Made by a program: the position numbers and the translations under genes | Part shown: piece after piece, positions 43,620 through 53,123 of the stretch | How positions within the stretch are numbered: position 1 is the first letter of the stretch | How the letters are laid out: each line of letters starts with the position of its first letter | Assembly (NCBI RefSeq): GCF_900116715.1 | Contig: NZ_FPBM01000004.1 | Coordinates: 341,608-405,607 of the forward strand | Length of the DNA stretch: 64,000 nucleotides | Direction of reading: 5' to 3' | DNA from: Polaromonas sp. YR568 | Lineage (GTDB): Bacteria > Pseudomonadota > Gammaproteobacteria > Burkholderiales > Burkholderiaceae_C | The notes under the pieces: generated by a model | The model's database searches: none | What the model was told of the DNA's origin: nothing | Seen by the model: the letters and a program-made list of their open reading frames with translations, nothing else

Positions 43620-43698
43620 ACAGGCGCCCCACAGCTCATCCTGGCCTCACACACGGTTTGCACACTCCCCTTCGTTGTTCAAAAAACGAAAGGAAGTC

Positions 43699-45075
43699 AT
43701 GAAACAAAAACTCGCCGCACTGGCGGTGGTGCTGGTCTTGCTGGTCCTGGCGCTGTTCCAGATCAGTGGTGTGGTGCACGACCGCCAGACCTACCGGCAG
43801 ATCGCCATCCAGAGCGTGGCCCAGAGCCTGGCCGGCCCGCAGACGCTGACCGGTCCGCTCATCCACCGCGCCTGCACCGAGGAATGGGACGTCAAGGACG
43901 ACAACAAGAAGCTGCGCACCGAGCGGCGCGAGTTCACGCTGATTGCCGCGCCGGCTTCATTGACGCTCAAGGGCGGCAGCAAGCTTGAGGCGCGGGCCCG
44001 CGGCCTGCATGCGACGCAGGTCTTTAACCTCAAGGCCGACATCGTGGCCGAATGGGCCGACACCGAATCCCTCAAGCCCGCGGCCGAACATGCCGGCTCG
44101 CGCATGAACTGCGGCCAGCCGCTCTTGATGATGGCGGTCTCCGATTCGCGCGGCATCCGCCACGCCAGCGTGAAGATCGGTGAGCAGTTGCTGGCGCTCA
44201 AGCCCGGCACCTTCTACGGCAGCTATCCGCGCGGCGTGCATGCGCCGCTGTCCATGGCCCTGGTGGGCGCGGCGCCGCTGCAGGCGCAGATCGAGCTGGA
44301 ACTGATGGGCACCGAAAGCATTTCCGTGGTGCCGCTGGGCGGCGACACCCGCGTGCAGCTCACCTCCAACTGGCCACACCCGAGTTTTGGCGGGCAGTTT
44401 TTGCCGGTGGACCGCAAGGTCACGGACGACGGCTTTGAAGCCAACTGGCGTGTCAGCTCACTGGCCAGCACCGCGCAGCAGGACGTGACGCAGGTGGACG
44501 CGGGAAAGCGCAAGGCCGTTTGCCCGTCTTATAGCGACGGCTCGGCCAACAACAGCTGCGTCGAGGCTTTCAGCGTGACCTTTGTCGACCCCTCCAACAC
44601 CTATGCGCTCAGCGACCGGGCTACAAAGTACGGCCTGTTGTTCATCGGCCTGACTTTTCTGGCTGTGGGCCTGTTTGAATTCATGAAGTCGCTGCGCGTG
44701 CACCCCATCCAGTACCTGCTGGTGGGCGCGGCGATGAGCATGTTCTTCCTCTTGCTGGTGAGCTTGTCGGAGCACATGCCTTTCGAATCAGCCTACGCGA
44801 TTGCCGCTGCCGCCTGCGTGCTGCTGCTGACTTTTTACGCCAGCTACATGCTGGGCCACTGGTCGCGCGGCCTGCCTTTCGGCCTGGGCATCGCCACGCT
44901 GTATGGCATGTTGTTTGTGCTGTTGCGGATGGAACAAACCGCCTTGCTGCTGGGCGCCGTGGCCCTGTTCGCCGTGCTTGCCGCCGTCATGATGCTGACG
45001 CGCCAGGTCGACTGGTATGCGCGCTTCAAGCAGGTTGAAGCACCCAAGCCCGAACCCGTGAAGGCGGCCGCGTGA
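43699..45075 (+). CDS. creD: Inner-membrane protein CreD
   Basis: 458 aa from ATG 43699, fixed by AAAGGAAG upstream. N-terminal membrane helix (~7-25), a ~300-residue periplasmic domain, then six C-terminal membrane segments (KYGLLFIGLTFLAVGLFEF onward) with the family motif HPIQYLLVGAAMSMFFLLLVSLSEHM. CreD is a CreBC target linked to envelope integrity and beta-lactam response. Compared with E. coli it is separated from creBC and convergent with them. Confidence 0.9.
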   Translation: MKQKLAALAVVLVLLVLALFQISGVVHDRQTYRQIAIQSVAQSLAGPQTLTGPLIHRACTEEWDVKDDNKKLRTERREFTLIAAPASLTLKGGSKLEARARGLHATQVFNLKADIVAEWADTESLKPAAEHAGSRMNCGQPLLMMAVSDSRGIRHASVKIGEQLLALKPGTFYGSYPRGVHAPLSMALVGAAPLQAQIELELMGTESISVVPLGGDTRVQLTSNWPHPSFGGQFLPVDRKVTDDGFEANWRVSSLASTAQQDVTQVDAGKRKAVCPSYSDGSANNSCVEAFSVTFVDPSNTYALSDRATKYGLLFIGLTFLAVGLFEFMKSLRVHPIQYLLVGAAMSMFFLLLVSLSEHMPFESAYAIAAAACVLLLTFYASYMLGHWSRGLPFGLGIATLYGMLFVLLRMEQTALLLGAVALFAVLAAVMMLTRQVDWYARFKQVEAPKPEPVKAAA

Positions 45076-45089
45076 TGGGCGCGGCGCGT

Positions 45090-46487
45090 TTAGAAATGCA
45101 GCTCGACCCGCAAGCCGGGCTGCGTGTTGCGCACCACCATGCGCCCGCCATGCAGCAGCATGATTTGCCGCACGATGGCCAGTCCCAGGCCCGAGCCCTT
45201 GGTGTGGCCGTCGGGGCGCACCGTCGAGAAGAAGCGCTCGCCCAGGCGGGGCAGTGCGAAGTCCGCCACGCCGGGCCCGCTGTCTTGCACGGCAATGACG
45301 TCCGGCCCGGCCTCCAGGGTGATCGCCGAGCCCTCGGGCGCGAACGAGCGCGCATTTTCCAGCAGGTTGCTGAGCGCCAGGCCCAGAAGGCCGGGCTCCG
45401 CATGCACGCCGGCATGTTCCGGGCTGATTACGACTTTGAGGACATGCTGGGCGCGGCCGGCACCGCCCGCAAGCTCAAAAGACTGGAGGAAGCCGGCCCA
45501 CGAAAGGCGCTCGCGCTGTACCTGTGCATGGCGCTGCTCCAGCTTCGTCAGCTCGAGCATGCGGTCCACCAGCGCCTGCATGCGGCCGGACTGGGCCAGT
45601 ACCTGCCCCGAAAACTCGCGGCGCGCGTTTTCGGGAAGCTCGTCCTGCAGCAGCTCGCCGGCGCCGCGGATCGCGGCGAGCGGGCTCTTGAGCTCATGAG
45701 TCAGGGCGCGCACGTAATCTTCTATGTACTCGTGGCCCTCGAGCTTCAGGCGCATGGCATCGACTGCCATGGCCAGATCGCCAAGCTCGCCCGGTATCTG
45801 CGGAACCGCGGGTTTTTCGCCCTGGCCGACGGCGTTGGCATAGCGGCGCAGCTTGCGAATGCTCCACACCACCCACAAGGTGACCGCCACACCGATGGCC
45901 AGCGACAGCACCAGTAGCAGCAGGCCGCTGAGCAGTATCTTGCGCTCGGCCCGGTCGATAAAAGCCTGGATGGTGGACATGGGCTTGGCCACCGTCAGTA
46001 CGCCTATCGTCTTGCCCTCGTGCGTGATGGGCGCGGCCACATACATGACTGAGCTGCGGTCGTCCTGCTGCACTTCACGCGTGGCGCGCGCGCCGTATTC
46101 GCCGCGCAGGGTGAGGGCCACGTCGCGCCAGCGCGAATAGTCCTGGCCCACAGCCATATTTTCAGAATCAAACAGGACCTTGCCGCCAGCGTCGGTGACG
46201 TAGACGCGAAAGTCCAGCGACTGCTTGGCCATGCCCCAGATCTTTGCGTCTATGGGCCGCCGCGCGTAATTGCGCACATGCCCCGCGAAGCGGCCTTGTG
46301 CGACCGTACCGGCGGCCACATCGTCGCTGGCCAGCTCGGCCAGGATGTTGGCCGTGTCCACCATCATGTCTTCCATGACTTCACGCACGCTGGGTTTGAC
46401 CTCGGCGACAAACACCCGCAGCACGAAGAAAGCAGCCAGCCCGGTGACCAGGAAAAAACCAAACAGCAGGCGTATGCCCAGGCGCAT
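45090..46487 (-). CDS. creC: Sensor histidine kinase CreC
   Basis: 465 aa. N-terminal helix (~8-28), a periplasmic Cache-like domain with FRVYVTDAGGKVLFDSEN and the CreC-typical DYSRWRDVALTLRGEYGARAT, second helix ~185-210, HAMP, H-box ALTHELKSPLAAIRGA (His264), and ATPase QDSGPGVADF and GSGLGLAIVRQIMLLHGG. In E. coli CreC responds to carbon source/fermentation and PBP4 inhibition. Downstream of creB by 1 bp. Confidence 0.92.
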   Translation of the reverse strand: MRLGIRLLFGFFLVTGLAAFFVLRVFVAEVKPSVREVMEDMMVDTANILAELASDDVAAGTVAQGRFAGHVRNYARRPIDAKIWGMAKQSLDFRVYVTDAGGKVLFDSENMAVGQDYSRWRDVALTLRGEYGARATREVQQDDRSSVMYVAAPITHEGKTIGVLTVAKPMSTIQAFIDRAERKILLSGLLLLVLSLAIGVAVTLWVVWSIRKLRRYANAVGQGEKPAVPQIPGELGDLAMAVDAMRLKLEGHEYIEDYVRALTHELKSPLAAIRGAGELLQDELPENARREFSGQVLAQSGRMQALVDRMLELTKLEQRHAQVQRERLSWAGFLQSFELAGGAGRAQHVLKVVISPEHAGVHAEPGLLGLALSNLLENARSFAPEGSAITLEAGPDVIAVQDSGPGVADFALPRLGERFFSTVRPDGHTKGSGLGLAIVRQIMLLHGGRMVVRNTQPGLRVELHF

Positions 46488-46488
46488 C

Positions 46489-47187
46489 TCAGCTGCCCTT
46501 GACGCGGTTGATATCCAGGGAGTAGCCCATGCCCCGGTGGGTGACGATGTAGTCGTGTTCCGGTGCGGCTTCCTGCAGTTTGGCGCGCAGGGTCTTGATG
46601 TGCGTGTCCACCGTGCGATCCGTGCTGTCTGAATCCGTGCCCCAGACCGCGCTCAGCAGGTCATCGCGCGAACGTATCCGGCCGCGGTGGCGCAGCAAAT
46701 CGGCCAGCAGGCCGAACTCGCGGCGCGTCAGGTTGAGCGGGCGGCCGTGCAAGGTGACGCGCTGGCCCGCGGCATCGATCTCAAAGGGACTGTCGGGCAG
46801 TGTTGCAGCAGGGGCCGGCATGCGCGCCCGCCGCAGCAGGCTGCGCACGCGCGCCAGCAGCTCGCGCGGGCTGAAGGGCTTGCTCATATAGTCGTCGGCG
46901 CCCAGCTCCAGCCCGAGCACGCGGTCTATCTCTTCGCCCTGCGCGCTCAGCATCAGCACCGGCAGGCTGCCGGCGGTGCGCAGCTCGCGGCACAGATCAA
47001 GCCCGCTGCCGTCGGGCAGGCCCACATCGAGGATCACCGCGTCGGGCGGCTGGCGGCTGATTTGTGCGCGCGCATCGCCCAGCAGCAGGCTGTGCGTCAC
47101 AGTGAGGCCGTCGCGCTCCAGCGTGTAGATGATGGAGCGGGCAATCGCCGGGTCGTCTTCCACCAGCAGGATGCGCGCACCAGCCAT
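46489..47187 (-). CDS. creB: Response regulator CreB
   Basis: 232 aa OmpR-family regulator. LLVEDDPAIARSIIYTLERDG, Asp in VILDVGLPDGSG, Lys in YMSKPFSPREL, then winged helix ending VTHRGMGYSLD. Overall matches CreB. It binds TTCAC-N6-TTCAC tags, and one lies before creD in this window. It starts 2 bp after marC ends, so marC-creB-creC form one transcription unit. Confidence 0.92.
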   Translation of the reverse strand: MAGARILLVEDDPAIARSIIYTLERDGLTVTHSLLLGDARAQISRQPPDAVILDVGLPDGSGLDLCRELRTAGSLPVLMLSAQGEEIDRVLGLELGADDYMSKPFSPRELLARVRSLLRRARMPAPAATLPDSPFEIDAAGQRVTLHGRPLNLTRREFGLLADLLRHRGRIRSRDDLLSAVWGTDSDSTDRTVDTHIKTLRAKLQEAAPEHDYIVTHRGMGYSLDINRVKGS

Positions 47188-47189
47188 AG

Positions 47190-47822
47190 TCAGCTGCGCA
47201 GGATGGGGAACAGCTTGCCCAGCCCGCCGGCCATCACTTCCACCGCCAGCGCGGCGAGGATCAGGCCCATCAAACGCGTCATCACGTTGATGCCGGTCTT
47301 GCCCAGCACGCGGGCAATCGGCTCTGCCAATGAAAAGCTGACGGCGGTCACCAGTGCGATCACCACGCCGTAGCCGACCAGCGCGGCGACCTGCAAAGCG
47401 GTTTGCGCTTTTTCGGCGTAAATCACCACGGTGGACATGGTGGCCGGGCCGGTCAGCAGGGGAATGGTCAGTGGCACCACGGCAATGCTGGCGCCGCGTG
47501 CGGCTTTTTCGGCGCCGTCTTCCATCTCGTTGGTCAGGGGCTTGGCCTCGGCCGGCTGCGCGTTCAGCATGTTCATCGAGCTGATCAGCAGCAGCATGCC
47601 GCCGCCGACCTGAAAGCTCGCCAGCGAGATGCTGAAGAAGTCGAGAATCTCCAGCCCCAGCAGTGCGCTGGTGGCAATCACGACAAAGGCCGAAAACGAC
47701 GCCACCAGGATGGTACGGCGGCGCTGCTCATCGGAAAAGCCCTGCGTGTAGTGGATAAAAAACGGCACGATGGCCAGCGGGTTGACGATGGCCAACAAGG
47801 TGACTAGCGGTTTAAAGTCCAT
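47190..47822 (-). CDS. MarC-family integral membrane protein
   Basis: 210 aa, six membrane segments. Family hallmarks near the N-terminus (LLAIVNPLAIVPFFIHYT) and middle (SIAVVPLTIPLLTGPATMSTVVIY). MarC/YhgN proteins are NAAT-like; transport function is not proven. First gene of the unit with creB and creC, an association that may place it in the CreBC response. Confidence 0.85.
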   Translation of the reverse strand: MDFKPLVTLLAIVNPLAIVPFFIHYTQGFSDEQRRRTILVASFSAFVVIATSALLGLEILDFFSISLASFQVGGGMLLLISSMNMLNAQPAEAKPLTNEMEDGAEKAARGASIAVVPLTIPLLTGPATMSTVVIYAEKAQTALQVAALVGYGVVIALVTAVSFSLAEPIARVLGKTGINVMTRLMGLILAALAVEVMAGGLGKLFPILRS

Positions 47823-47850
47823 CGTTGTTCCCTAAAGTTGAACTCAATTC

Positions 47851-47943
47851 CAGCATGAGCCGCGGGACTGGCTTTGCCAGACCGCAGGCGGGCGGCCCCC
47901 TCGGGGGGCAGCGACCCACACGAAGTGGGGGAGCGTGGGGGCA
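47851..47943 (-). repeat. ~90-bp gene-end repeat, copy D
   Basis: On the minus strand it starts GCCCCCACGCTCCCCCACTTC right after the TAG stop of the SDR gene and ends GCGGCTCATGCTGG. Contains the CCCCCCGAGGGGG hairpin. Confidence 0.85.
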
Positions 47944-48690
47944 CTACCTTCCTCCTGCGACGTCGAGGAGCGCCGCTGTTGTGTAGCCCGCATTGTCCCC
48001 CAGCAGCCAGACAATGGCCTGTGCGGTCTCATCCGCGGTACCCGGCCGCTGCATAGGTACCTGCGGTGCCAGGTCGCGGGCCCGGTCCGGCAGGCCGCCC
48101 GAGGCATGGATGTCGGTATCGATGATGCCGGGCCGCACTGCATTCACGCGTATGCCCTCAGCGGCGACTTCCTTGGCCAGCCCGATGGTGAAGGTGTCAA
48201 TCGCGCCCTTGGCGGAGGCGTAGTCCACATACTGGCCGGGCGCACCCAGCCGGGCCGCCGCGCTGGACACATTGACGATGGCGCCGCCCGCGCCGCCATA
48301 ACGGGTGCTCATGCGCTTGACGGCTTCGCGCGCGCAAAGGAATGAGCCGAACACATTGATCTCGAACATGCGCCGCAGCCGTTCCAGCGTCATGGCATCG
48401 ACGCGGGTGGTGCGGTCCACCACGCCCGCGTTGTTGACCAGGCCGTCCAGGCGGCCGAGCTTGGCGTCGACTTTTTCAAACATGGCCAGCACCTGCGCCT
48501 CGTCGGCCACATCGGCCTGCACCGTGATGGCCTGGCCGCCGGCCTGGCGGATCTGCCGCACCACTTCGTCGGCGGCCAGCGAGTTGCTGGTGTAGTTGAC
48601 AGCCACCACCCAGCCCTGACGCGCCGCGAGCAGGGCGCAGGCGGCGCCTATGCCGCGCGAGCCGCCGGTGATCAGAACAACTTTTGACAA
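47944..48690 (-). CDS. Short-chain dehydrogenase/reductase
   Basis: 248 aa. TTG at 48690 is the start: a GGAGG site lies six bases upstream and the protein begins SKVVLITGGSRGIGAACALL. NAD(P) site TGGSRGIG, NNAG (LVNNAGVVD), catalytic Ser in VNVSSAAARL, YASAK. Substrate unknown; the FabG-like pattern and Asn after the first strand (NYTSNS) suggest NADP use. Its stop touches repeat copy D. Divergent from the DsbA-like gene. Confidence 0.88.
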   Translation of the reverse strand: MSKVVLITGGSRGIGAACALLAARQGWVVAVNYTSNSLAADEVVRQIRQAGGQAITVQADVADEAQVLAMFEKVDAKLGRLDGLVNNAGVVDRTTRVDAMTLERLRRMFEINVFGSFLCAREAVKRMSTRYGGAGGAIVNVSSAAARLGAPGQYVDYASAKGAIDTFTIGLAKEVAAEGIRVNAVRPGIIDTDIHASGGLPDRARDLAPQVPMQRPGTADETAQAIVWLLGDNAGYTTAALLDVAGGR

Positions 48691-48819
48691 ACCGCACCTC
48701 CTGCAGAGAATGGCAATCCCGGGTAAAAACGGGGATTGGCCGAGCCAATGTACCGTAGAACCTCGCCGTATTGATCGATGGCGTGGGCCGTCTACCCAGA
48801 TCCCTATCCGGAGACCCTC

Positions 48820-49434
48820 TTGAGCACCACCATCGACTACTACTTCACCCCGCAAAGCCCCTGGACTTACCTGGGCCATGAGCGTTTTGCGCAGATTGCG
48901 CGCGCGGCCGGCGCCACCGTGCGGGTGCTGCCCATCGACCTGGGCGGCAAGGTCTTCCCGATCTCGGGCGGGCTGCCGCTGGCCCAGCGGGCGCCGCAGC
49001 GCCAGGCTTACCGGCTGCTGGAGCTGCAGCGCTTTTCCGACTTCCTGCATGCGCCGCTCAACCTCAAGCCCAAGTTTTTCCCCGTCTCGGGCGACGACGC
49101 GGCGCGCCTCATCATCGCGGTAGACCAGCATGACGGCAGCGAGGCCGCCATGAGGATAGGCGGCGCGATCTTCAGCGCTGTCTGGGTGCGTGAGCGCCAC
49201 ATCGCCGACGAAAAAGTGCTGGCCGAGCTGCTCGCCGAATGCGGCTTGCCCGCCGAGCGGCTGGAGCAGTCCTTCAGCCAGGCGGTGCAGGAGCGTTATG
49301 AAGCCAACACCCAGCAGGCGATTGACGCCGGCGTATTCGGCGCGCCCAGCTTTGTGGTCGACGGCGAACTGTTCTGGGGCCAGGACCGGCTGGATTTTGT
49401 GGAGCGCAAGCTGGCCGCTAAAACCGGTTCATAA
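48820..49434 (+). CDS. DsbA-like oxidoreductase, 2-hydroxychromene-2-carboxylate isomerase family
   Basis: 204 aa from TTG 48820, favoured by GGAGA about six bases upstream; ATG 48778 lacks a ribosome site. Kappa-GST/HCCA-isomerase pattern: DYYFTPQSPWTYLGHERF with Ser in place of a CxxC, and FGAPSFVVDGELFWGQDRLDFVE at the end. Members use glutathione to isomerise aromatic ring-fission products (naphthalene route); the role here is unproven. Near-neighbours include a dienelactone hydrolase and a GST. Confidence 0.83.
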   Translation: MSTTIDYYFTPQSPWTYLGHERFAQIARAAGATVRVLPIDLGGKVFPISGGLPLAQRAPQRQAYRLLELQRFSDFLHAPLNLKPKFFPVSGDDAARLIIAVDQHDGSEAAMRIGGAIFSAVWVRERHIADEKVLAELLAECGLPAERLEQSFSQAVQERYEANTQQAIDAGVFGAPSFVVDGELFWGQDRLDFVERKLAAKTGS

Positions 49435-49503
49435 ACAACTCACAGGCCGGTTTACAAACCGGCCTGTTTTTGACACATTCATTGAAACCAAGGAGATCGC
49501 ATC

Positions 49504-50193
49504 GTGGGTAAATTCATCGACTTGAAGGCCGCTGACGGCTTTGTATTCCCAGCCTATGTGGCTGAGCCGGCAGGCAAACCCAAGGCCGCCATGGTGGTCT
49601 TGCAAGAAATTTTTGGCGTCAACTCGCATATCCAGGCCGTAACGGACCGCTTCGCCGCCCAGGGTTATCTGGCGGTGGCGCCGGCGACGTTTCACCGCGT
49701 CAAGCCCGGTGTCGATATGGGCTACGACGAGGCCGGGATGAAAGAAGGCATCGCGCTGAAAGCCGCGGTTAACGGGCTGCCCGCACCGGGCGTGCTGGTG
49801 GATATCCAGGCCGCCATCGATCACGCGGCAAAGGCCGGCGGCGGCAAGGTCGGCATCATCGGCTTTTGCTGGGGCGGTTTCCTGGCCTGGCGCGCTGCCT
49901 GCCTGCTCAAGGGCCTGAGCGCGGCGGTGCCTTATTACGGCGGCGGCATGACGGCCCCGGCCGAAATCGCCCTGCAGCCCCAATGCCCGGTGCTGGCCCA
50001 CTTCAGCGACCGCGACCATTCGATTCCGCTGGAGACCATCCACGCCTTTATCAAGGCGCATCCGGAAGTCGAAACCCATATCTATTCGGCCGACCACGGC
50101 TTTAACTGCGACCAGCGCGGCGCCTATGACGAAGCCGCCGCCAAGCTGGCGCGTGAACGCTCGCTGGCGTTTTTGGCCGCCAAACTGGCCTGA
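49504..50193 (+). CDS. Dienelactone hydrolase family protein
   Basis: 229 aa from GTG 49504, set by AAGGAGA seven bases upstream. Alpha/beta hydrolase with nucleophile Cys in [10 protein letters not shown], Asp in FSDRDHSIP and His in ADHGFNCD, the Cys-Asp-His triad of dienelactone hydrolases. It may act on lactones or similar aromatic breakdown products. Two bp separate it from the amidohydrolase gene, so the two are probably co-transcribed. Confidence 0.9.
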   Translation: MGKFIDLKAADGFVFPAYVAEPAGKPKAAMVVLQEIFGVNSHIQAVTDRFAAQGYLAVAPATFHRVKPGVDMGYDEAGMKEGIALKAAVNGLPAPGVLVDIQAAIDHAAKAGGGKVGIIGFCWGGFLAWRAACLLKGLSAAVPYYGGGMTAPAEIALQPQCPVLAHFSDRDHSIPLETIHAFIKAHPEVETHIYSADHGFNCDQRGAYDEAAAKLARERSLAFLAAKLA

Positions 50194-50195
50194 CC

Positions 50196-51119
50196 ATGGT
50201 TGCCCTGGCTGCCCCCAAGCGATCCTGGCGATCCGCCGGGGCTGGGCGCGGGTTGTTGGCTATTGTTTTGGCGGCAACTGCGGGCTCCGCGTTTGCGGCC
50301 GACTACACCGGCCCGCTGTTTGACACCCACCTGCACTACAACGAAGAAGCCTGGAACGGGAACAGCGGTCCGCACTCACCGGCCGATGTGCTGGCCCGCA
50401 TGAAGCGCAACGGCGTCAAAGCCATCGTCGCCAACTCACGGCCCAACGACGGCACCAAGTCGCTCGCCGCCATGGCCGAAACCCGCCAGGCCGGCGTCAC
50501 CGTCGTGCCCTTCATACGCCTGTACCGCAACCGCGCCGACTACGACAACTGGTTTCGCGACGAGACGATTTACGAGATGGTGCAAACCGAGTTCGCCCGC
50601 GGCGTCACCGGCGACCAGGCCGGGCCGTACAAAGGCATAGGCGAATTCCACCTCTACGACAGCGCCAACGCCAACGGCCCTGTGGCCAAAAAGCTGATGC
50701 AGTTCGCGGCAAAGAACAAACTCGCGGTGCTAGCGCATGTGGACGACACGGCCATTGACTTGCTGATGGCCCATGCGCCTGACGCACGGCTGGTCTGGGC
50801 CCACACCGGCATAGGCGGCGCGCCCGTGGCGCGTGTTGATGCCCTGCTGGGCAAATACCCGCAACTGATGGGCGAGTTGTCATACCGCCCGGGCTTGACC
50901 TGCGAAAGCGGAAAACTCTGCCCTGAGTGGCGCACGCTGGTGCTGAAATACCCGGGCCGCTTCATGATCGGCTCCGACACCTGGGTGAACCAGCGCTGGC
51001 TGTATTACGACGAGCTGATGAAAGGCTACCGTGCGTGGCTAGGTGATCTTCCTGCGGACACGGCGCGCAGGATTGCCTGGGGCAACGCGGCGGGTATCTT
51101 TGGCGTGACGACACAATAG
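50196..51119 (+). CDS. Exported amidohydrolase-fold (TIM-barrel) protein
   Basis: 307 aa. Signal peptide (~15-35, ending GSAFAAD), then the first-strand metal motif [44 protein letters not shown] and a late Asp in [12 protein letters not shown]. This is the amidohydrolase-2/metal-dependent hydrolase pattern. Periplasmic location is unusual but consistent with the signal. Substrate unknown. It follows the dienelactone hydrolase by 2 bp. Confidence 0.82.
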   Translation: MVALAAPKRSWRSAGAGRGLLAIVLAATAGSAFAADYTGPLFDTHLHYNEEAWNGNSGPHSPADVLARMKRNGVKAIVANSRPNDGTKSLAAMAETRQAGVTVVPFIRLYRNRADYDNWFRDETIYEMVQTEFARGVTGDQAGPYKGIGEFHLYDSANANGPVAKKLMQFAAKNKLAVLAHVDDTAIDLLMAHAPDARLVWAHTGIGGAPVARVDALLGKYPQLMGELSYRPGLTCESGKLCPEWRTLVLKYPGRFMIGSDTWVNQRWLYYDELMKGYRAWLGDLPADTARRIAWGNAAGIFGVTTQ

Positions 51120-51124
51120 GGGCT

Positions 51125-51787
51125 ATGTACAAGCTCCATTTCTCCCCCAGCTCCGCCGCCATGGCGCCTCACATCCTGCTGCAAGAGCTGGGCGTGCCCT
51201 TTGAAAAAATCCTCGTCGACACCAGCACGGGTGCGCATCGCTCCGAGGCTTACTGCAAGCTCAACCCCAACGGGCTGGTCCCCACGCTGGTCGATGGCGA
51301 TCTGGTCCTTTATGAAACCGCGGCGATCTGCCTGCATTTGTGCGACACGCATCCGCAGGCGGGTCTGGCCCCGGCCCTGGGCACCACGGAACGCGCGCAT
51401 TTCTACAAATGGCTGGTCTGGCTGACCAACACCATGCAGTCGACGCTGATCATCTACTTCTACACAGACCGCTGGATGAACCCCGGCAACAGCGCGGGCG
51501 TGGCTGAACTGAAGTCGCACGCGGAAATCAAGGTCGGCCGGATGCTGGACCAGCTGGATGCCGAACTGGCCAGGCTTGGACAAATCCACCCTGAGCCCTG
51601 GCTGCTGGGCGCGAAGTATTCGGCGGTGGATATCTATGCGCTGACGCTGTGCCGCTGGACACGCAACTTCGCCTCCCAGCCCGCGCGCGACCGTGCGCAC
51701 CTGGGCCCTTACCTGAAGCGCGCGCTGGCGCGGCCGGCGGTCATCAAGGCGTTCAACGAAGAAGGCCTGGCCCAGCCCTGGGTTTGA
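51125..51787 (+). CDS. Glutathione S-transferase family protein
   Basis: 220 aa. Thioredoxin-like N-domain (YKLHFSPSSAAMAPHILLQELGVPFEKILVD, NPNGLVPTLVDGDLVLYETAAICLHL with cis-Pro and the Glu-Thr/Ser glutathione motif) and an all-helical C-domain with WLLGAKYSAVDIYALTLCRW. Resembles bacterial beta/theta GSTs; substrate unknown. Starts 5 bp after the amidohydrolase gene and is convergent with the DUF1003 gene, with 1 bp between the stops. Confidence 0.88.
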   Translation: MYKLHFSPSSAAMAPHILLQELGVPFEKILVDTSTGAHRSEAYCKLNPNGLVPTLVDGDLVLYETAAICLHLCDTHPQAGLAPALGTTERAHFYKWLVWLTNTMQSTLIIYFYTDRWMNPGNSAGVAELKSHAEIKVGRMLDQLDAELARLGQIHPEPWLLGAKYSAVDIYALTLCRWTRNFASQPARDRAHLGPYLKRALARPAVIKAFNEEGLAQPWV

Positions 51788-51788
51788 G

Positions 51789-52391
51789 TTAGCCCTTCGC
51801 TGCGGCGTCTGCCGCAGGCGGGTTGTCGCGCTGGGCCTGCTCGATCTGGGCAATCAGCTTTTCCGGATCGGTGTTTTCCTTCAGGATGCGCACGTCCGGG
51901 TCCGCGGTATCGGCGCCCACCTTTTTCGCGATGCGTTCCAGCATCTGGATCATCTTGGTGTTTTCCTGCTCGGTCAGCAGGTTGATCTGCAGGTCCAGCT
52001 GGTTGCGCCTGTCGCTGATGCGCAGCTCGTAGTTCTGGCTGATCAGGATGAAGGACGCCAGAAAAATAGCCTCAAGTGAGACCACCAGCGTGAGGAAGGT
52101 AAAGGGGTAGGGGTCCCAATGCGCCAGCCCCGGCCAGGTGTTCAGGCCTATCCAGCAGGTGAAGGCCAGCACGTGCAGCCAGACAAAGGGCATGGAGCCG
52201 CAGAAGGTGGCGATAAAAGCCGCCATGCGGTCGGCGCGGCTGCGGTTGGCCAACGCGGCTTCTTCGACGCGCCGCATCGACTGCACGTTTTCGCGCGTCA
52301 AGTCGTCGGCGCAGGTGTTGCTTGATGTGTGCGAGTTCAAAGCCGTCTCCGGTGCGTTGCCGTTTTCACCAGTGTGCTTGCTCGCGGCCAC
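51789..52391 (-). CDS. DUF1003 membrane protein
   Basis: 200 aa. Two central membrane segments (MPFVWLHVLAFTCWIGLN and FTFLTLVVSLEAIFLASFIL) flanked by the DUF1003 markers RADRMAAFIATFCGS and ISQNYELRISDRRNQLDLQINLLTEQEN. The C-terminal half is helical (IQMLERIAKKVG) with a Pro/Ala tail. Cytoplasmic ends are predicted. Function unknown; often linked to divalent metal stress, and a CorA gene lies nearby. Confidence 0.85.
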   Translation of the reverse strand: MAASKHTGENGNAPETALNSHTSSNTCADDLTRENVQSMRRVEEAALANRSRADRMAAFIATFCGSMPFVWLHVLAFTCWIGLNTWPGLAHWDPYPFTFLTLVVSLEAIFLASFILISQNYELRISDRRNQLDLQINLLTEQENTKMIQMLERIAKKVGADTADPDVRILKENTDPEKLIAQIEQAQRDNPPAADAAAKG

Positions 52392-52463
52392 GCGGGGCCG
52401 TCAGACGCCACCGCGTGGCGCCGCCGGAAAAAGGCTTTGACGCAGCGGCTTAGGGCTTAGGGC

Positions 52464-53075
52464 TCAGTATTGGCCGCGCTGGCGCATGTCGCTGCGCAGG
52501 CGGTCCAGCTGGTAGCTGGCGTCGCGCAGGGCAAGGCGGGCGTCTTCAATGCGGCGGTCCGAGCGGGAGAGCTGCTCGCGCAAGGTGCGTTTGCGGTCTT
52601 CGGCAGTTTTGGAGTCGCGCAGTTCGGCCTGCATGCGGTCCTGTTCGTTCTGCATGCGCGCCAGGGTTTTGCGGGCGTCTTGCTCGCGCCAGGCAATGCC
52701 GTGGATGTTGCGGAAGTTCTGGTCCATGGGCGCGGGGCAAACGCCTTCGTAGCTGTTGCCGGCCAGGCCTTCATTGAGGGCATTGGCCGGCTGGCAGTAG
52801 CTGACCAGGCCCTGGTTGCGGCCCTCGCGGTAGACGCCCACATTCACCGCGATGCCGGCCTTGGCGCAGGACTCGTAATAGTCGGCGGCGCGGTCGCTGC
52901 GGCCGCGGCTGCCGTCTTGCACGCCGAGCTGACGCCAGTCGGCGGTGGCGCATTCGGCGGGGCTCAGGCTCTCACAGCCGGCCAGCAGCGCCGCTGCGGC
53001 AAGGAGCAGCGCCATGCCGGCGCGCAAGCTGAACAGGCGGCCAAGGGGAAAGAAGCGAGCGAAGGCTGAGGACAT
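52464..53075 (-). CDS. DUF2799 lipoprotein
   Basis: 203 aa. Signal peptide with lipobox LLAGC (~residue 34), mature start ESLSPAECATADWRQLGVQDG, the DUF2799 pattern, with conserved Cys pairs (YYESCAKAG, SYCQPANAL, GVCPAPM). The C-terminal ~80 residues form a charged coiled coil (ARMQNEQDRMQAELRDSKT). Outer-membrane or inner-membrane lipoprotein of unknown role. The 72-bp gap to DUF1003 holds no clear terminator. Confidence 0.85.
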   Translation of the reverse strand: MSSAFARFFPLGRLFSLRAGMALLLAAAALLAGCESLSPAECATADWRQLGVQDGSRGRSDRAADYYESCAKAGIAVNVGVYREGRNQGLVSYCQPANALNEGLAGNSYEGVCPAPMDQNFRNIHGIAWREQDARKTLARMQNEQDRMQAELRDSKTAEDRKRTLREQLSRSDRRIEDARLALRDASYQLDRLRSDMRQRGQY

Positions 53076-53123
53076 GGAGGCTCCTGCGGACGATGACGAA
53101 TGGACGAAGAACTTGCAGCGAAC

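Noticed and set aside
48778..48819. ATG 48778 as start of the DsbA-like protein
   Set aside because: No ribosome site, and the added 14 residues precede the conserved first strand; TTG 48820 has GGAGA at good spacing.
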